Shown here piece by piece: positions 45,152-53,253 of a stretch of 53,253 nt of DNA. Under the pieces are notes generated by a model. It saw only the letters and a program-made list of their open reading frames with translations. It had not been told where the DNA came from and did not search any database. The stretch spans positions 1 to 53,253 of the forward strand of contig JAFXAD010000038.1 in assembly GCA_017522065.1 (NCBI GenBank), in the 5' to 3' direction. Within the stretch, counting starts at the first letter, position 1; each line of letters starts with the position of its first letter. Source of the DNA: Bacteroidales bacterium (GTDB taxonomy: Bacteria > Bacteroidota > Bacteroidia > Bacteroidales > P3). Position numbers and translations under genes: made by a program.

Positions 45152-46990
45152 GTGAAGTGTCTACTCTTTTTCCTCCTGCTCGCATTGTCGCCTTTCATGC
45201 TCTACGCACAGGCCGACGACTGTCACCCTCACTTTTCGGGTAGCGACCGCACCGATTTCGAAAAGGGAGTTGAAGCCTACAACAACAAGCGCTACCAGCA
45301 ATGCATCACGCTGATGCGCAAGGTGTTGCAACGCAACCGCACGGCTGCCGACCCTTATTTCTACTTAGGAGTAGCCTCTGTCAAGGCCGGCGACAAACCC
45401 GCAACCATCCGGAACTACTTCAACCGGCTCTTCAAACTTTGCCCCGACTATCCAAACGCTTTGGCATACTTCTATATGGGAGTTGTGCATTACTCCTACA
45501 AGGAGTATTCCGATGCCGTAGTGCAGCTCAACCGCTACTTCGACATCGCCAACCAGCTTCCAAACCCCGCCTACGATGTCGTTTATGAAGAGGCTTCCAC
45601 CTACCTCTATTGGTCTGAATTCCTCGCTAACGCACAGCTCAACGAAGCCCCTTTCAATCCCGTCGTCCTGCGAGGCCCCTCCTCACGCTCCGACGAGCTC
45701 CTTCCCTACATCTCGCCCAATGGTCGCGAGATTTATTTCCATCGCCTTGTCCAGCCTTCCAAAACGAAGACATTCTACGACAAAAACAACGAGCCCAAGG
45801 TTCCGCGCCTCTTCTGCAGCCAGTGGAAGGATACGGCCTTCTCTTCCGGAACCCCAATGCCGTCTCCGTTCAACCAGGACAGAGCTGAAGGCAACATCAC
45901 GCTCACTGCTGACGGACAAATACTCTATTGTGCAGCCATCAACAGCAATGCGGGCTACGACAATTGCGACATCTTGGTGGCACACCGCAAGAACGGCATC
46001 TGGCAGGAGCTCGAAAATGTAGGTCGCAACGTCAATGGCGAACGCACATGGGAATCTCAACCATCAATAACCCCCGACGGACAATATCTCTATTTTGCCT
46101 CCAACCGCAGCGGCGGACAAGGCGGAACGGATATTTGGGTGTGCCGTCGCCTCCCTAACGGCGACTGGAGCCGCGCCGAGAACCTCGGTCCATCTGTGAA
46201 CACTCCAGGCAATGAAAAATGCCCATTCATACATGCCGACTCCAAAACACTCTATTTCGCCTCCAACGGCTGGCAGGGCTTCGGTGGCTACGACATGTAT
46301 TTCATCAACCTTACAGACACATACCTCCAGCGGCCCACAAACCTTGGCCTCCCCATCAATACCGAAGACGATGACATCTGCTTTGGGGTGACAACCGACG
46401 GAAAATACGGCTATTTCGCAAACAAATCACCCCAATGGACCGGCATCGGCGGTACCGACATCTTCACCTTCGAGCTCTACCCTGCGGCTCAACCCGAGGA
46501 GATGGCCATCGTCGAAGGCTCGCTCCGCACGCCCGACGGCAAACCCACGTCAGCCTCCATCTCGGTCCTGCGACAGAAAACGGATGCCGACATCTACCTT
46601 GTCAGCGACGACGGACGCTTTGCCTTGGCTCTCCCCGTCAAGTCCAGCGCCACCGTGACCGTCAACGCACCCGACTGCATGCCGCGCATTCTACAAGGCA
46701 ACGCCATGCAGCTCAAACGAGACCTCAATGCCGCCGACTTCTCCCCTCTCCCCATCGCCCTCTTCGGACGCTATCCTCTCCCGAACATCAAGCAGCTCTC
46801 TTGGCTCGACCCCCTTGCCGACTTCCTGCTGCAAAACCCAAGAATCCACATCCGCATCGAAGCCACAACAATGGAATCCTCCAAAGCCATACACGACTAC
46901 CTCCTCTCGCGACAGCTCCGACCCGAAAGGCTTGAATACAAACCCAATCCCGCTTTGGCCAATCCGCAAATAGTAATAACCCAGAATTGA
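45152..46990 (+). CDS. PorE-like TPR/beta-propeller protein with degenerate OmpA end
   Basis: 612 residues from GTG at 45152, chosen because it begins a good signal peptide (KCLLFFLLLALSPFMLYAQ). TPR motifs (about 38-145), PD40/WD40-like propeller blades (SITPDGQYLYFASNRSGGQG, then LYFASNGWQGFGGYDMYFIN), a carboxypeptidase-regulatory-like beta domain near 455-530 and a final region resembling an OmpA fold (WLDPLADFLLQNPRIHIRIE) that lacks the usual peptidoglycan-binding residues. This domain order is that of the T9SS protein PorE. The stop overlaps the start of the ABC transporter gene. Confidence 0.75.
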   Translation: MKCLLFFLLLALSPFMLYAQADDCHPHFSGSDRTDFEKGVEAYNNKRYQQCITLMRKVLQRNRTAADPYFYLGVASVKAGDKPATIRNYFNRLFKLCPDYPNALAYFYMGVVHYSYKEYSDAVVQLNRYFDIANQLPNPAYDVVYEEASTYLYWSEFLANAQLNEAPFNPVVLRGPSSRSDELLPYISPNGREIYFHRLVQPSKTKTFYDKNNEPKVPRLFCSQWKDTAFSSGTPMPSPFNQDRAEGNITLTADGQILYCAAINSNAGYDNCDILVAHRKNGIWQELENVGRNVNGERTWESQPSITPDGQYLYFASNRSGGQGGTDIWVCRRLPNGDWSRAENLGPSVNTPGNEKCPFIHADSKTLYFASNGWQGFGGYDMYFINLTDTYLQRPTNLGLPINTEDDDICFGVTTDGKYGYFANKSPQWTGIGGTDIFTFELYPAAQPEEMAIVEGSLRTPDGKPTSASISVLRQKTDADIYLVSDDGRFALALPVKSSATVTVNAPDCMPRILQGNAMQLKRDLNAADFSPLPIALFGRYPLPNIKQLSWLDPLADFLLQNPRIHIRIEATTMESSKAIHDYLLSRQLRPERLEYKPNPALANPQIVITQN

Positions 46991-48819
46991 ACAAGCATAA
47001 TCCCATAGTTCGTGTATTCCGCTATCTCAGGTTCTACCCTCTGGAGATAACGCTCAACGTTGTCTTCAATCTGCTCTCCGTCCTGTTCAACCTCCTTTCC
47101 TTTGCTCTCATCGTTCCCGTCATCGAACTCTTCTTCGGCACCTCCACGCCGCCCGAAGTGCCACCAGCTTTTTCTCTCGACCGCTCCACGCTGACCGACT
47201 GGGCCATGTATCACATCTACCTCTGCAAGGATCAATTCGGGATTTGGAACTCTCTTTTCATCTTCGCTGGCGCCTACCTCGCCTGTGTCCTCCTCTACGA
47301 CCTCTCGCGCTACCTCGGACTATTCTTCCTCAGCCCCATCCGCAACGGTGTACTCGAACGCCTACGCAACGACATCTATCACAAAATCACAATCCTGCCC
47401 ATCTCCTATTTCGCCGGACACCGCAAAGGCGACCTCATAAGCCGTATGTCCGCCGACCTGGCCGATATCGAATGGAGTGTCGTCAGCATGCTCCAGTCGC
47501 TCGTCAAAGACCCCATCAACGTGATTGTCTTTGCGGCCTCGCTTGTCATAATCAGCCCTCGTCTCTTCCTCACCTTCCTCCTCGTGCTTCCTCCTGCCGT
47601 ATGGCTCATCGGACGCATAGGTAAAAGCCTCAAGCGCAATTCCTACAAAGGGCAGGAGCGTCTCGGACAGCTGATGTCCAACTACAAAGAAACCCTCGAC
47701 AATCTCGAGGTCATCAAAGCCTACCGCCGCGAGCGACAACGCCAACAGCGCTTCGAGCAGGTCAACGACAACTACTCACGTCGCATGCTTCGCGTGGCTC
47801 GACGCCGCGAGGCTGGTAGCCCCCTTTCCGAAGTCCTCGGAACCATCGGACTGGGTTTCATTCTCATCCTCGGCGGCAACGCCGTCATGGGCGGACAACT
47901 GCAAGCCTCAATATTCATCCTCTTCGTCATCCTCTTCGCGCGCCTCATTCCGCCCGTACAGGCCATAGTCAAAGCCTATGCGAGCCTCCAGAAAGGCAGC
48001 GCCTCCGCCAGACGCATCTTTGAAATCATCGATGCCGACGAACGCATCGTCGAGAAACCCGATGCTGTCACGATGGAGGGCTTTCATAGCGAAATCCGCT
48101 ACGAGAACATTTCCTTCTCTTACGACGAAAACAACGTCTCTCACCCCGTCCTCTCCAACGTCAATCTCACTATTCCCAAGGGTATGAAGGTGGCCATTGT
48201 CGGACCCTCGGGGGCAGGCAAGACAACCCTTGCCGACCTCCTGCCGCGTTTCTACGACCCGACCTCCGGCCACATCACCATCGATGGTCGCGACATCCGC
48301 GACCTCAACATCGATTCTCTACGTCGCAACATCGGTGTCGTCTCCCAAAACTGCATCCTCTTCAACGACTCCGTCTACAACAACATCACGTTCGGGCTCG
48401 AGGACATCCCTCTCGACAAGGTACGTGATGCTGCACGCCTCGCCGGTGCCGACGACTTCATCTCTCAGATGCCTGACGGCTACGACTCTCCCGTCGGCGA
48501 CCATGGCAGCGCCCTCAGCGGCGGACAACGCCAACGCATCAGCATAGCTCGTGCCATTCTCCGCAACCCTCCCATTTTGCTGCTCGACGAGGCCACTTCC
48601 GCTCTCGACACCGCCTCACAGCAGGCTGTTCAGCAGTCGCTCGACAACCTCATGCAAGGACGCACCACTATCGTCATAGCCCACCGCCTCTCCACTATCA
48701 GCAATGCGGACATCATCGTCGTCCTCGACCACGGACGCATCGTCGAGCAGGGCACCCACTCCCAACTCCTCGACCTCCACGGCACTTACGCCGAACTCGT
48801 TTCCATGCAAAATCTCTGA
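46987..48819 (+). CDS. MsbA-type ABC exporter
   Basis: 610 residues: six-helix membrane domain (about 15-330) then ATPase with Walker A GPSGAGKTTL near 406, signature LSGGQRQRISIARA near 508 and Walker B ILLLDEATSALD. It starts with TTG at 46987, four bases overlapping the previous stop (TTGA), since no better start lies nearby. Closest in style to MsbA-like lipid A/lipid exporters; cargo is unproven. Adjacent to the PorE-like gene, in keeping with an envelope role. Confidence 0.88.
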   Translation: MNKHNPIVRVFRYLRFYPLEITLNVVFNLLSVLFNLLSFALIVPVIELFFGTSTPPEVPPAFSLDRSTLTDWAMYHIYLCKDQFGIWNSLFIFAGAYLACVLLYDLSRYLGLFFLSPIRNGVLERLRNDIYHKITILPISYFAGHRKGDLISRMSADLADIEWSVVSMLQSLVKDPINVIVFAASLVIISPRLFLTFLLVLPPAVWLIGRIGKSLKRNSYKGQERLGQLMSNYKETLDNLEVIKAYRRERQRQQRFEQVNDNYSRRMLRVARRREAGSPLSEVLGTIGLGFILILGGNAVMGGQLQASIFILFVILFARLIPPVQAIVKAYASLQKGSASARRIFEIIDADERIVEKPDAVTMEGFHSEIRYENISFSYDENNVSHPVLSNVNLTIPKGMKVAIVGPSGAGKTTLADLLPRFYDPTSGHITIDGRDIRDLNIDSLRRNIGVVSQNCILFNDSVYNNITFGLEDIPLDKVRDAARLAGADDFISQMPDGYDSPVGDHGSALSGGQRQRISIARAILRNPPILLLDEATSALDTASQQAVQQSLDNLMQGRTTIVIAHRLSTISNADIIVVLDHGRIVEQGTHSQLLDLHGTYAELVSMQNL

Positions 48820-48989
48820 TTTCAGACCTTATTCAGCCCTCTCCTATGGCCGTTTGGGTCATATTCCAGTAAGTTCATATTCAAAAAAATTATAACTTAT
48901 ACCAACTGAATATCAATTATTTTACAAAACAAAAACCCGACAAATGAAAAAAATCGCGTTTTTTTGCTTCATCTTTTCAAAAAAGTTAG

Positions 48990-48997
48990 TACTTTTG
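48990..48997 (+). promoter_or_regulatory. Promoter -7 element of tRNA-Val
   Basis: TACTTTTG lies 14 bases before the mature tRNA; TTTG at 48963-48966 is 23 bases upstream, slightly longer than the consensus spacing. Confidence 0.55.
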
Positions 48998-49010
48998 CAA
49001 ACCAATTCAA

Positions 49011-49085
49011 GGGAGTTTAGCTCAGCTGGTTCAGAGCACTTGCCTTACAAGCAAGGGGTCATTGGTTCGAATCCAATAACTCCCA
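49011..49085 (+). tRNA. tRNA-Val (anticodon TAC)
   Basis: A 75-base cloverleaf. Acceptor GGGAGTT pairs with AACTCCC. The D-arm is GCTCAGCTGGTTCAGAGC. The anticodon stem CTTGC/GCAAG encloses the loop CTTACAA with TAC, and the T-arm contains GGTTCGAATCC. CCA is not encoded. A terminator follows directly. Confidence 0.96.
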
Positions 49086-49092
49086 CATTACT

Positions 49093-49121
49093 AACGGAAA
49101 CCTCAGTTTCCGTTTTTTTTT
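49093..49121 (+). terminator. Terminator of tRNA-Val
   Basis: AACGGAAAC-CTCA-GTTTCCGTT stem-loop followed by a long T-run, eight bases after the tRNA. Confidence 0.9.
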
Positions 49122-49166
49122 AATAATGCTTAACGAAAAGTTCTCACACCTCCCGACCCATACCCC

Positions 49167-49586
49167 ATGAAAAAAAACCTCTTGCCTTTGCTCTTCATCT
49201 TGCTCTGCGGCTGCAGCAGTGACCCCAAGCCCGACGGCATCATCGATACCGCCACCATGACTGCCTTCCTGACCGAAGCCCATCTTATCGAAAGCTACGA
49301 CTTCATAGCAGTCCAGCCGCATCGCGACTCGCTCGCACCCCGCACCGCTGCCGCCACCGATTCCCTGCTCAATAAATACGGCATCACCGCCGCCGACTAC
49401 GACTCCTCTATGTCATACTATCTCCTTCACCCCAAAATTCTCGAAGACATCTACTCCCGAGTTGTCAACAACCTACGCGCCATCGCCAATGCCGCTCCCG
49501 AACTCCCCCAAGTCACACCCGATTCCACCACCACAACCCGCCAAGCCCTCAAACCCGACCTGCATAAAAAAGGCAATAACGAGTAA
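49167..49586 (+). CDS. DUF4296-family lipoprotein
   Basis: 139 residues with lipobox Cys16 (FILLCGC). TATMTAFLTEAHLIESY, later NKYGITAADYDSSMSYYLLH and LEDIYSRVVNNL form the helical DUF4296 domain, known only from Bacteroidetes and without assigned function. Pro/Thr-rich tail. It stands between the tRNA and yifB with no close partner. Confidence 0.83.
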   Translation: MKKNLLPLLFILLCGCSSDPKPDGIIDTATMTAFLTEAHLIESYDFIAVQPHRDSLAPRTAAATDSLLNKYGITAADYDSSMSYYLLHPKILEDIYSRVVNNLRAIANAAPELPQVTPDSTTTTRQALKPDLHKKGNNE

Positions 49587-49748
49587 GCGACAAAAAAAGA
49601 GTACAGACGAAGTCACGACCTGCAAAACCACGGCCGCATTCGCAATCAGGGAAACTAAGAGCCTATAGCATTTTTAGAGTTTCAAAAAAAACACCATAAC
49701 GTATCGTCCAAATACCATTCAACATCTAATTCCAAAACCGAACTCACC

Positions 49749-51287
49749 ATGTTGGTCAAAACCTACGGCAGCGCCATCCATGGCATCAGTGCAATCACAA
49801 TCACCATCGAAGTCAGCGTCGAACAAGGCGTCTCCTTCACCCTGGTCGGTCTACCCGACAGTGCCGTGAGGGAAAGCCAGCAACGCATCCATTCTGCCTT
49901 GCTACAATCCGGCTATCGCATTCCGCAGCGACGCGTCGTAATCAACATGGCCCCTGCCGACATCAAGAAAGAAGGCGCAGCCTACGACCTCCCGCTCGCT
50001 ATCGGACTGCTCGCTGCCGACTCGCAGATGAAGACCGAGTGTCTCGACAGCTTCGTCATCATGGGCGAACTCTCGCTCGATGGCAGTTTGCGCCCCATCC
50101 GCGGCGCCCTCCCCATGGCCATCGAAGCAAGGAAACACCATTACAAAGGCATCATCCTTCCCAAAGACAATGCACGCGAGGCCGCCATCGTCAACAACCT
50201 TGAGGTCTACGGAGCCGACAACATCAAGCAGGTAATAGGTTTCCTCAATGGCGAGAGCACTATCACCCCTACCGTCGTTGACACCCGTGCCGAATTTGCA
50301 CGCAGCCTCGACCGCTACGAATTCGACTTTGCCGACGTCAAAGGGCAAGAAAATATCAAACGCGCTCTCGAGATTGCTGCCGCCGGTGGCCACAACGTCA
50401 TCCTTATCGGGCCTCCGGGCAGCGGCAAGACCATGCTCGCCAAGCGCCTTCCGAGCATCCTTCCACCTCTCAGTCTCGAAGAGTCGCTCGAAACCACACA
50501 AATCCACAGCGTCGCAGGAAAAATGCACCCCGACGATTCACTCATCGCCGTTCGCCCCTTCCGCGCACCTCACCACACCGTCAGCGACGTGGCCCTTGTA
50601 GGTGGAGGAGCCAACCCCCAGCCTGGCGAAATCAGCCTGGCCCACAATGGCGTACTGTTCCTCGACGAGCTCCCCGAGTTCAAGCGTAGCGTGCTCGAAG
50701 TGCTCCGCCAACCCATGGAGGAACGTCGCGTCACCATCAGCCGCGCCAAAATGACTACCGAATATCCTGCCGCCTTCATGCTTGTCGCCGCTATGAATCC
50801 CTGTCCCTGCGGCTATTACAACCATCCAACAATAGAATGCACCTGCAGCCCTGGGGCGGTAAACAAATACCTCAACAAGATCAGCGGCCCTCTTCTCGAC
50901 CGCATCGACCTCCATATCGAGGTGACGCCACTGCCCCACTCCGCCCTCGCCGAGAAAAAGCTGGGCGAACCCAGCGCCGTCATACGCCAACGCGTCATCG
51001 CTGCCCGTAAAATTCAGGAAGAACGCTACAAGGACTACCGCGGCATCCTCTGCAATGCCCAGATGAACCAGAAACTCTTCCGACAGTGGTGCGACATCGA
51101 CACCGATTGCCAGAATCTCATGAAGGCTGCCATGGACCGACTCGGACTCAGCGCCCGTGCCTACGATCGCATCCTCAAGGTTGCCCGCACTATCGCCGAC
51201 CTTGAAGGAGCTCCTGACATTACCACTACCCACCTCAGCGAAGCAATCAACTATCGTTCGTTAGATCGTGACAATTGGGGGAGATGA
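49749..51287 (+). CDS. comM: YifB/ComM-family Mg-chelatase-like AAA+ ATPase
   Basis: 512 residues: N-terminal Lon-protease-like fold domain ([18 protein letters not shown] start; [14 protein letters not shown]), AAA+ core with Walker [16 protein letters not shown] near 228, DELPEFKR and [14 protein letters not shown]-type Cys finger, and a C-terminal Mg-chelatase lid domain. In transformable bacteria ComM is a branch-migration helicase used in natural transformation; comM is also an insertion site for islands in some species. A foreign copy of its 5' end lies about 340 bases downstream. Confidence 0.94.
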   Translation: MLVKTYGSAIHGISAITITIEVSVEQGVSFTLVGLPDSAVRESQQRIHSALLQSGYRIPQRRVVINMAPADIKKEGAAYDLPLAIGLLAADSQMKTECLDSFVIMGELSLDGSLRPIRGALPMAIEARKHHYKGIILPKDNAREAAIVNNLEVYGADNIKQVIGFLNGESTITPTVVDTRAEFARSLDRYEFDFADVKGQENIKRALEIAAAGGHNVILIGPPGSGKTMLAKRLPSILPPLSLEESLETTQIHSVAGKMHPDDSLIAVRPFRAPHHTVSDVALVGGGANPQPGEISLAHNGVLFLDELPEFKRSVLEVLRQPMEERRVTISRAKMTTEYPAAFMLVAAMNPCPCGYYNHPTIECTCSPGAVNKYLNKISGPLLDRIDLHIEVTPLPHSALAEKKLGEPSAVIRQRVIAARKIQEERYKDYRGILCNAQMNQKLFRQWCDIDTDCQNLMKAAMDRLGLSARAYDRILKVARTIADLEGAPDITTTHLSEAINYRSLDRDNWGR

Positions 51288-51493
51288 CGCTCCTTTTGCT
51301 ATATCGATACGATTTCCTGAATGCCTATACTGAACGGAAATTGAATGATTGTCGCATAGCCGACAGCATCGCCGAGGCCCAGAATCCCGACTCGACGGCA
51401 CGAGAGGCTTCGAATAAAAGAAGGAGAGCAAAAGACGAGCCTGCCGAAATTAAGGTGTTCAGAAGCATCAAGGACATTAAGGGTGTAAAATAG
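51284..51493 (+). CDS. Small hypothetical protein overlapping comM end
   Basis: 69 residues from an ATG overlapping the comM stop as ATGA. A short hydrophobic start ([11 protein letters not shown]) is followed by a highly charged tail ([19 protein letters not shown]). No family recognised. The coupling supports it, but length and composition do not, so it may be only an open frame. A possible terminator follows. Confidence 0.35.
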   Translation: MTLLLLYRYDFLNAYTERKLNDCRIADSIAEAQNPDSTAREASNKRRRAKDEPAEIKVFRSIKDIKGVK

Positions 51494-51523
51494 AAGTTTT
51501 GGGAAACCGTCAGGAGAAAAACC

Positions 51524-51553
51524 GGCCTGTTTTGCAACCACAGTTTACAGGCC
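51524..51553 (+). terminator. Possible terminator after comM
   Basis: GGCCTGT pairs with ACAGGCC across a 16-base loop, followed by ACTATTTTTATATT. Weak but in the right place, and it marks the change from the comM region to the AT-rich island. Confidence 0.4.
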
Positions 51554-51623
51554 ACTATTTTTATATTGCTATGCAATAATAATGTCTATTCAGCGTTAAT
51601 AAAAATATTTAAGCGATAGAACT

Positions 51624-51695
51624 ATGTTAGTCAAGACCTTCGGTAGTGCAATCTATGGAGCAGCAAGTTGCGTCTGTAAAAAGGTTGGCAAATAA
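51624..51695 (+). pseudogene. Fragment of a second yifB/comM 5' end
   Basis: Reads MLVKTFGSAIYG and then leaves homology, stopping after 23 residues. The resident comM starts [12 protein letters not shown]. The 36 bases differ at eight mostly third-codon positions, so this is not a copy of the local gene but the start of a diverged homologue brought in with the island or left from an older duplication. Confidence 0.7.
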
Positions 51696-51798
51696 CGATG
51701 GTTTTGCCGACAAAGACATTATTATAATAGGCGCAAATGAAAGCGCAATCAAATTGAATAACGAAGAAAATGGACTACTACTTTGGAGATTAACATAG
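51655..51798 (+). CDS. Short open frame, probable gene fragment
   Basis: 47 residues ending DGFADKDIIIIGANESAIKL, NNEENGLLLWRLT. The ATG lies inside the yifB fragment in another frame, so the real 5' part of this gene seems to be missing and the junction is near 51660. The stop is seven bases before the nuclease gene. Family not recognised; it looks like the C-terminal end of a larger protein. Confidence 0.4.
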   Translation: MEQQVASVKRLANNDGFADKDIIIIGANESAIKLNNEENGLLLWRLT

Positions 51799-51805
51799 AA
51801 AGAAA

Positions 51806-52783
51806 ATGTCAGTAACAGAGAAGTTTATATCAAACCTTTCCTTCCGATTAAACAAGGAGAACGACTTGTCCGACATCACTTGGGCAATGTGTGAAACTTC
51901 TGACCTTTTCCTGACAGAGTTTCTTGCCTTTTTCTTCCCTAGTGTAGACTTTGACGAAGTCACACTTCAAAGAGAAGTGGCTAATGACGATAGTCGCCCA
52001 GATTTCTATTTTGAGTACAATGATAAGATTTACCTTATAGAATGTAAGATATGGGACAGGAATCATCATTTCGCTCAATACACAAAAAGATTTGGCATTC
52101 CTAATGAACAATTGGGTTACATTACCAATTACCCTATGATGAAAGAGGGCTTTGCCGTTCATACTTGGACGGAACTATACTCTTATTTGAAGAAACGTAT
52201 TCCAACAGAAGAAAAGGAGTTGTGGAATGGCTATCTGGAATATTTAAAACAAGTATGTTACATCTTTATACCTACTAAGCCTATGAATACAGATGGTATG
52301 TACTCGCTGTATGCTTTTTACTGTTCACTGGACGAGGTGTTTGCCTGTGATAACGATAAATATACATCATTGATATACGATAGCAGAAAGGACACTAACA
52401 GTGGTGGCAATATTTATGGCACACCACGTGATGGTGTAATGGGGAAGTATTTTGACGTTACCTTCAAACATATAAGATTACAGCAAACGTGGGGATGGAT
52501 GGGTGTTTATTTTGAACGAGAAAAACCAGTGATTTGTATTGGATTTGACAACCGTGAAGGATGGGGTGAACCCGTGTATAAATTATTAAAAAACCAACTA
52601 ACGAAGATTAAGAAGGGAAAATACTTTGATTCAGCGTATGAGGATGGGAACTCCATTTGGTTTGATTTCAATAAGGTCGACAGATTCAACTCCCTAGATA
52701 GTCCATCAAAGCAAATATCTTTACTGAGGTCGTATTTCTTTGAGGTACTTGATGTGATATATACAATAAAACAAAACGCTTGA
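51806..52783 (+). CDS. PD-(D/E)XK-type nuclease family protein
   Basis: 325 residues. The catalytic motif is clear: Asp66 in SRPDFYFEY, then Glu79 and Lys81 in IYLIECKIWD (D-x12-ExK), the arrangement of restriction-like nucleases. Upstream SDLFLTEFLAFFFPSVD is the helix that usually precedes the core. The C-terminal half (HIRLQQTWGWMGVYFEREKP, then KKGKYFDSAYEDGN) is not recognised. Codons are AT-richer than comM. It directly precedes a broken type I restriction gene, so a defence role is plausible but unproven. Confidence 0.75.
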   Translation: MSVTEKFISNLSFRLNKENDLSDITWAMCETSDLFLTEFLAFFFPSVDFDEVTLQREVANDDSRPDFYFEYNDKIYLIECKIWDRNHHFAQYTKRFGIPNEQLGYITNYPMMKEGFAVHTWTELYSYLKKRIPTEEKELWNGYLEYLKQVCYIFIPTKPMNTDGMYSLYAFYCSLDEVFACDNDKYTSLIYDSRKDTNSGGNIYGTPRDGVMGKYFDVTFKHIRLQQTWGWMGVYFEREKPVICIGFDNREGWGEPVYKLLKNQLTKIKKGKYFDSAYEDGNSIWFDFNKVDRFNSLDSPSKQISLLRSYFFEVLDVIYTIKQNA

Positions 52784-52786
52784 ACC

Positions 52787-53118
52787 ATGAGAAACTTCGA
52801 CTACTTGAAAGACATAGACACATTGCAGGACTAATACGGTTACTGCAATGCGGCTGAGGTGAATCAGGTGAATAATCCTGAGCAGTCTGCTATCAATAGC
52901 CGAAGGGCATTAGAATGGATTACCCGTGCAATCTACCTCGTTAAGGGGTATGAAATAAAAGAACACGCTTCATTATTCGAGCTGGTAGATGGGGAGCCAT
53001 TCAAAGAATTTGTGGGCAACAATGACCTGATGAAAGCAGTCCACTACATCCGTAAAGTGGACAATGCCTCAGCTCATACTGGAAAAGTCAGCAAGAAGGA
53101 ATCCTTCTTTGCCCTGAT
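52787..53118 (+). pseudogene. hsdR: Broken hsdR (type I restriction subunit) N-terminus
   Basis: Starts MRNFDYLKDIDTLQD then TAA at 52832-52834; one base change from TTA (Leu) would restore it. After the stop the same frame continues YGYCNAAEVNQVNNPEQSAI, then ALEWITRAIYLVKGYEI, SLFELVDGEPFKEFV and HYIRKVDNASAHTGKVSKKE, the N-terminal (DUF4145-like) domain of HsdR. At about 53099-53118 the frame passes into transposase sequence, and the nuclease/helicase part of HsdR is missing. The gene cannot make a working enzyme. Confidence 0.8.
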
Positions 53119-53253
53119 GAAGAACGAACTGCTCTATGTCAACCGCTTCGACAGCATGGACGATTTCAAACGTCAGCTGGCCGACTATATCGACTACTAC
53201 AACAACAAACGCATCAAACTGAAACTAAAAATGAGTCCGGTACAATACCGAAC
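53099..53253 (+). mobile_element. IS3-family transposase C-terminal fragment (partial)
   Basis: In frame with the hsdR remnant: ESFFALMKNELLYVNRFDSM, then DFKRQLADYIDYYNNKRIKL and KMSPVQYR, the conserved end of the OrfB integrase domain (YYNxxRIKxKL, MSPVxYR) of IS3/IS150-type elements. It runs off the right edge. Transposase normally starts far upstream, so only a 3' piece is present. Confidence 0.85.

Noticed and set aside
51604-51700. A second complete comM gene
   Set aside because: Homology stops after 12 residues and the frame ends at 51695, so only a fragment is present.

Overview
The window reads as chromosomal DNA of an uncultured member of the Bacteroidales. The evidence is type IX secretion (T9SS) and gliding genes (porT, gldD, a PorE-like gene), cargo proteins with T9SS C-terminal domains, Bacteroidetes-only families (DUF4270, DUF3078, DUF4296), an S1 protein of the Bacteroidetes type, and promoters of the Bacteroidetes form TTG-N19-TAnnTTTG. 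The left edge is the first bases of a 16S rRNA gene and the right edge is an IS3-type transposase fragment. Both are multicopy sequences, so the window is probably a whole contig broken at repeats.

Layout. 1-710: 16S 5' end (minus strand) with a good rRNA promoter. 711-7307: compact plus-strand block of asparaginase, heptose-7-phosphate kinase, porT, an FAD-dependent oxidoreductase and uvrB. 7427-11340: accessory stretch with an ECF-like sigma factor, two translationally linked membrane/exported proteins, lipoproteins and a small outer-membrane protein; it becomes AT-rich partway through. 11351-17077: secreted-protein cassette (three large exported proteins, two with T9SS-like tails, plus a tiny lipoprotein) bracketed by two copies of a hairpin-containing repeat. 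17102-26383: SpoU methyltransferase, hldD, lipoprotein, two hydrolases, gldD, pcm, a thiL homologue with unusual substitutions, and enolase. 26442-36117: rpsA with a possible pseudoknot leader, two near-identical 0.9-kaa T9SS type B cargo genes in tandem, and recQ. 36127-43039: maf, MORN-repeat protein, DUF4270 lipoprotein, GT5-like protein, recX, DUF3078 protein and SAM hydrolase. 43447-48819: sufC-sufD (no sufB or sufS alongside), a PorE-like protein and an MsbA-type ABC transporter, tightly coupled. 49011-51287: tRNA-Val, DUF4296 lipoprotein, yifB/comM. 51500-53253: degraded accessory island with a foreign yifB 5' fragment, a PD-(D/E)XK nuclease, and a broken hsdR N-terminus running in frame into an IS3 transposase tail.

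Functionally the window combines housekeeping (translation, glycolysis, DNA repair, Fe-S assembly) with cell-envelope biology. Two steps of ADP-heptose synthesis, T9SS assembly proteins and at least three likely T9SS cargo proteins lie in one 45-kb stretch. The most unusual items are the Asp-to-Asn changes in the ThiL homologue, the repeat-bracketed secreted cassette, the mosaic tandem cargo pair, the candidate rpsA leader pseudoknot, and the chimeric hsdR/IS3 end next to an orphan nuclease. All assignments come from reading the sequence; no database search was run.
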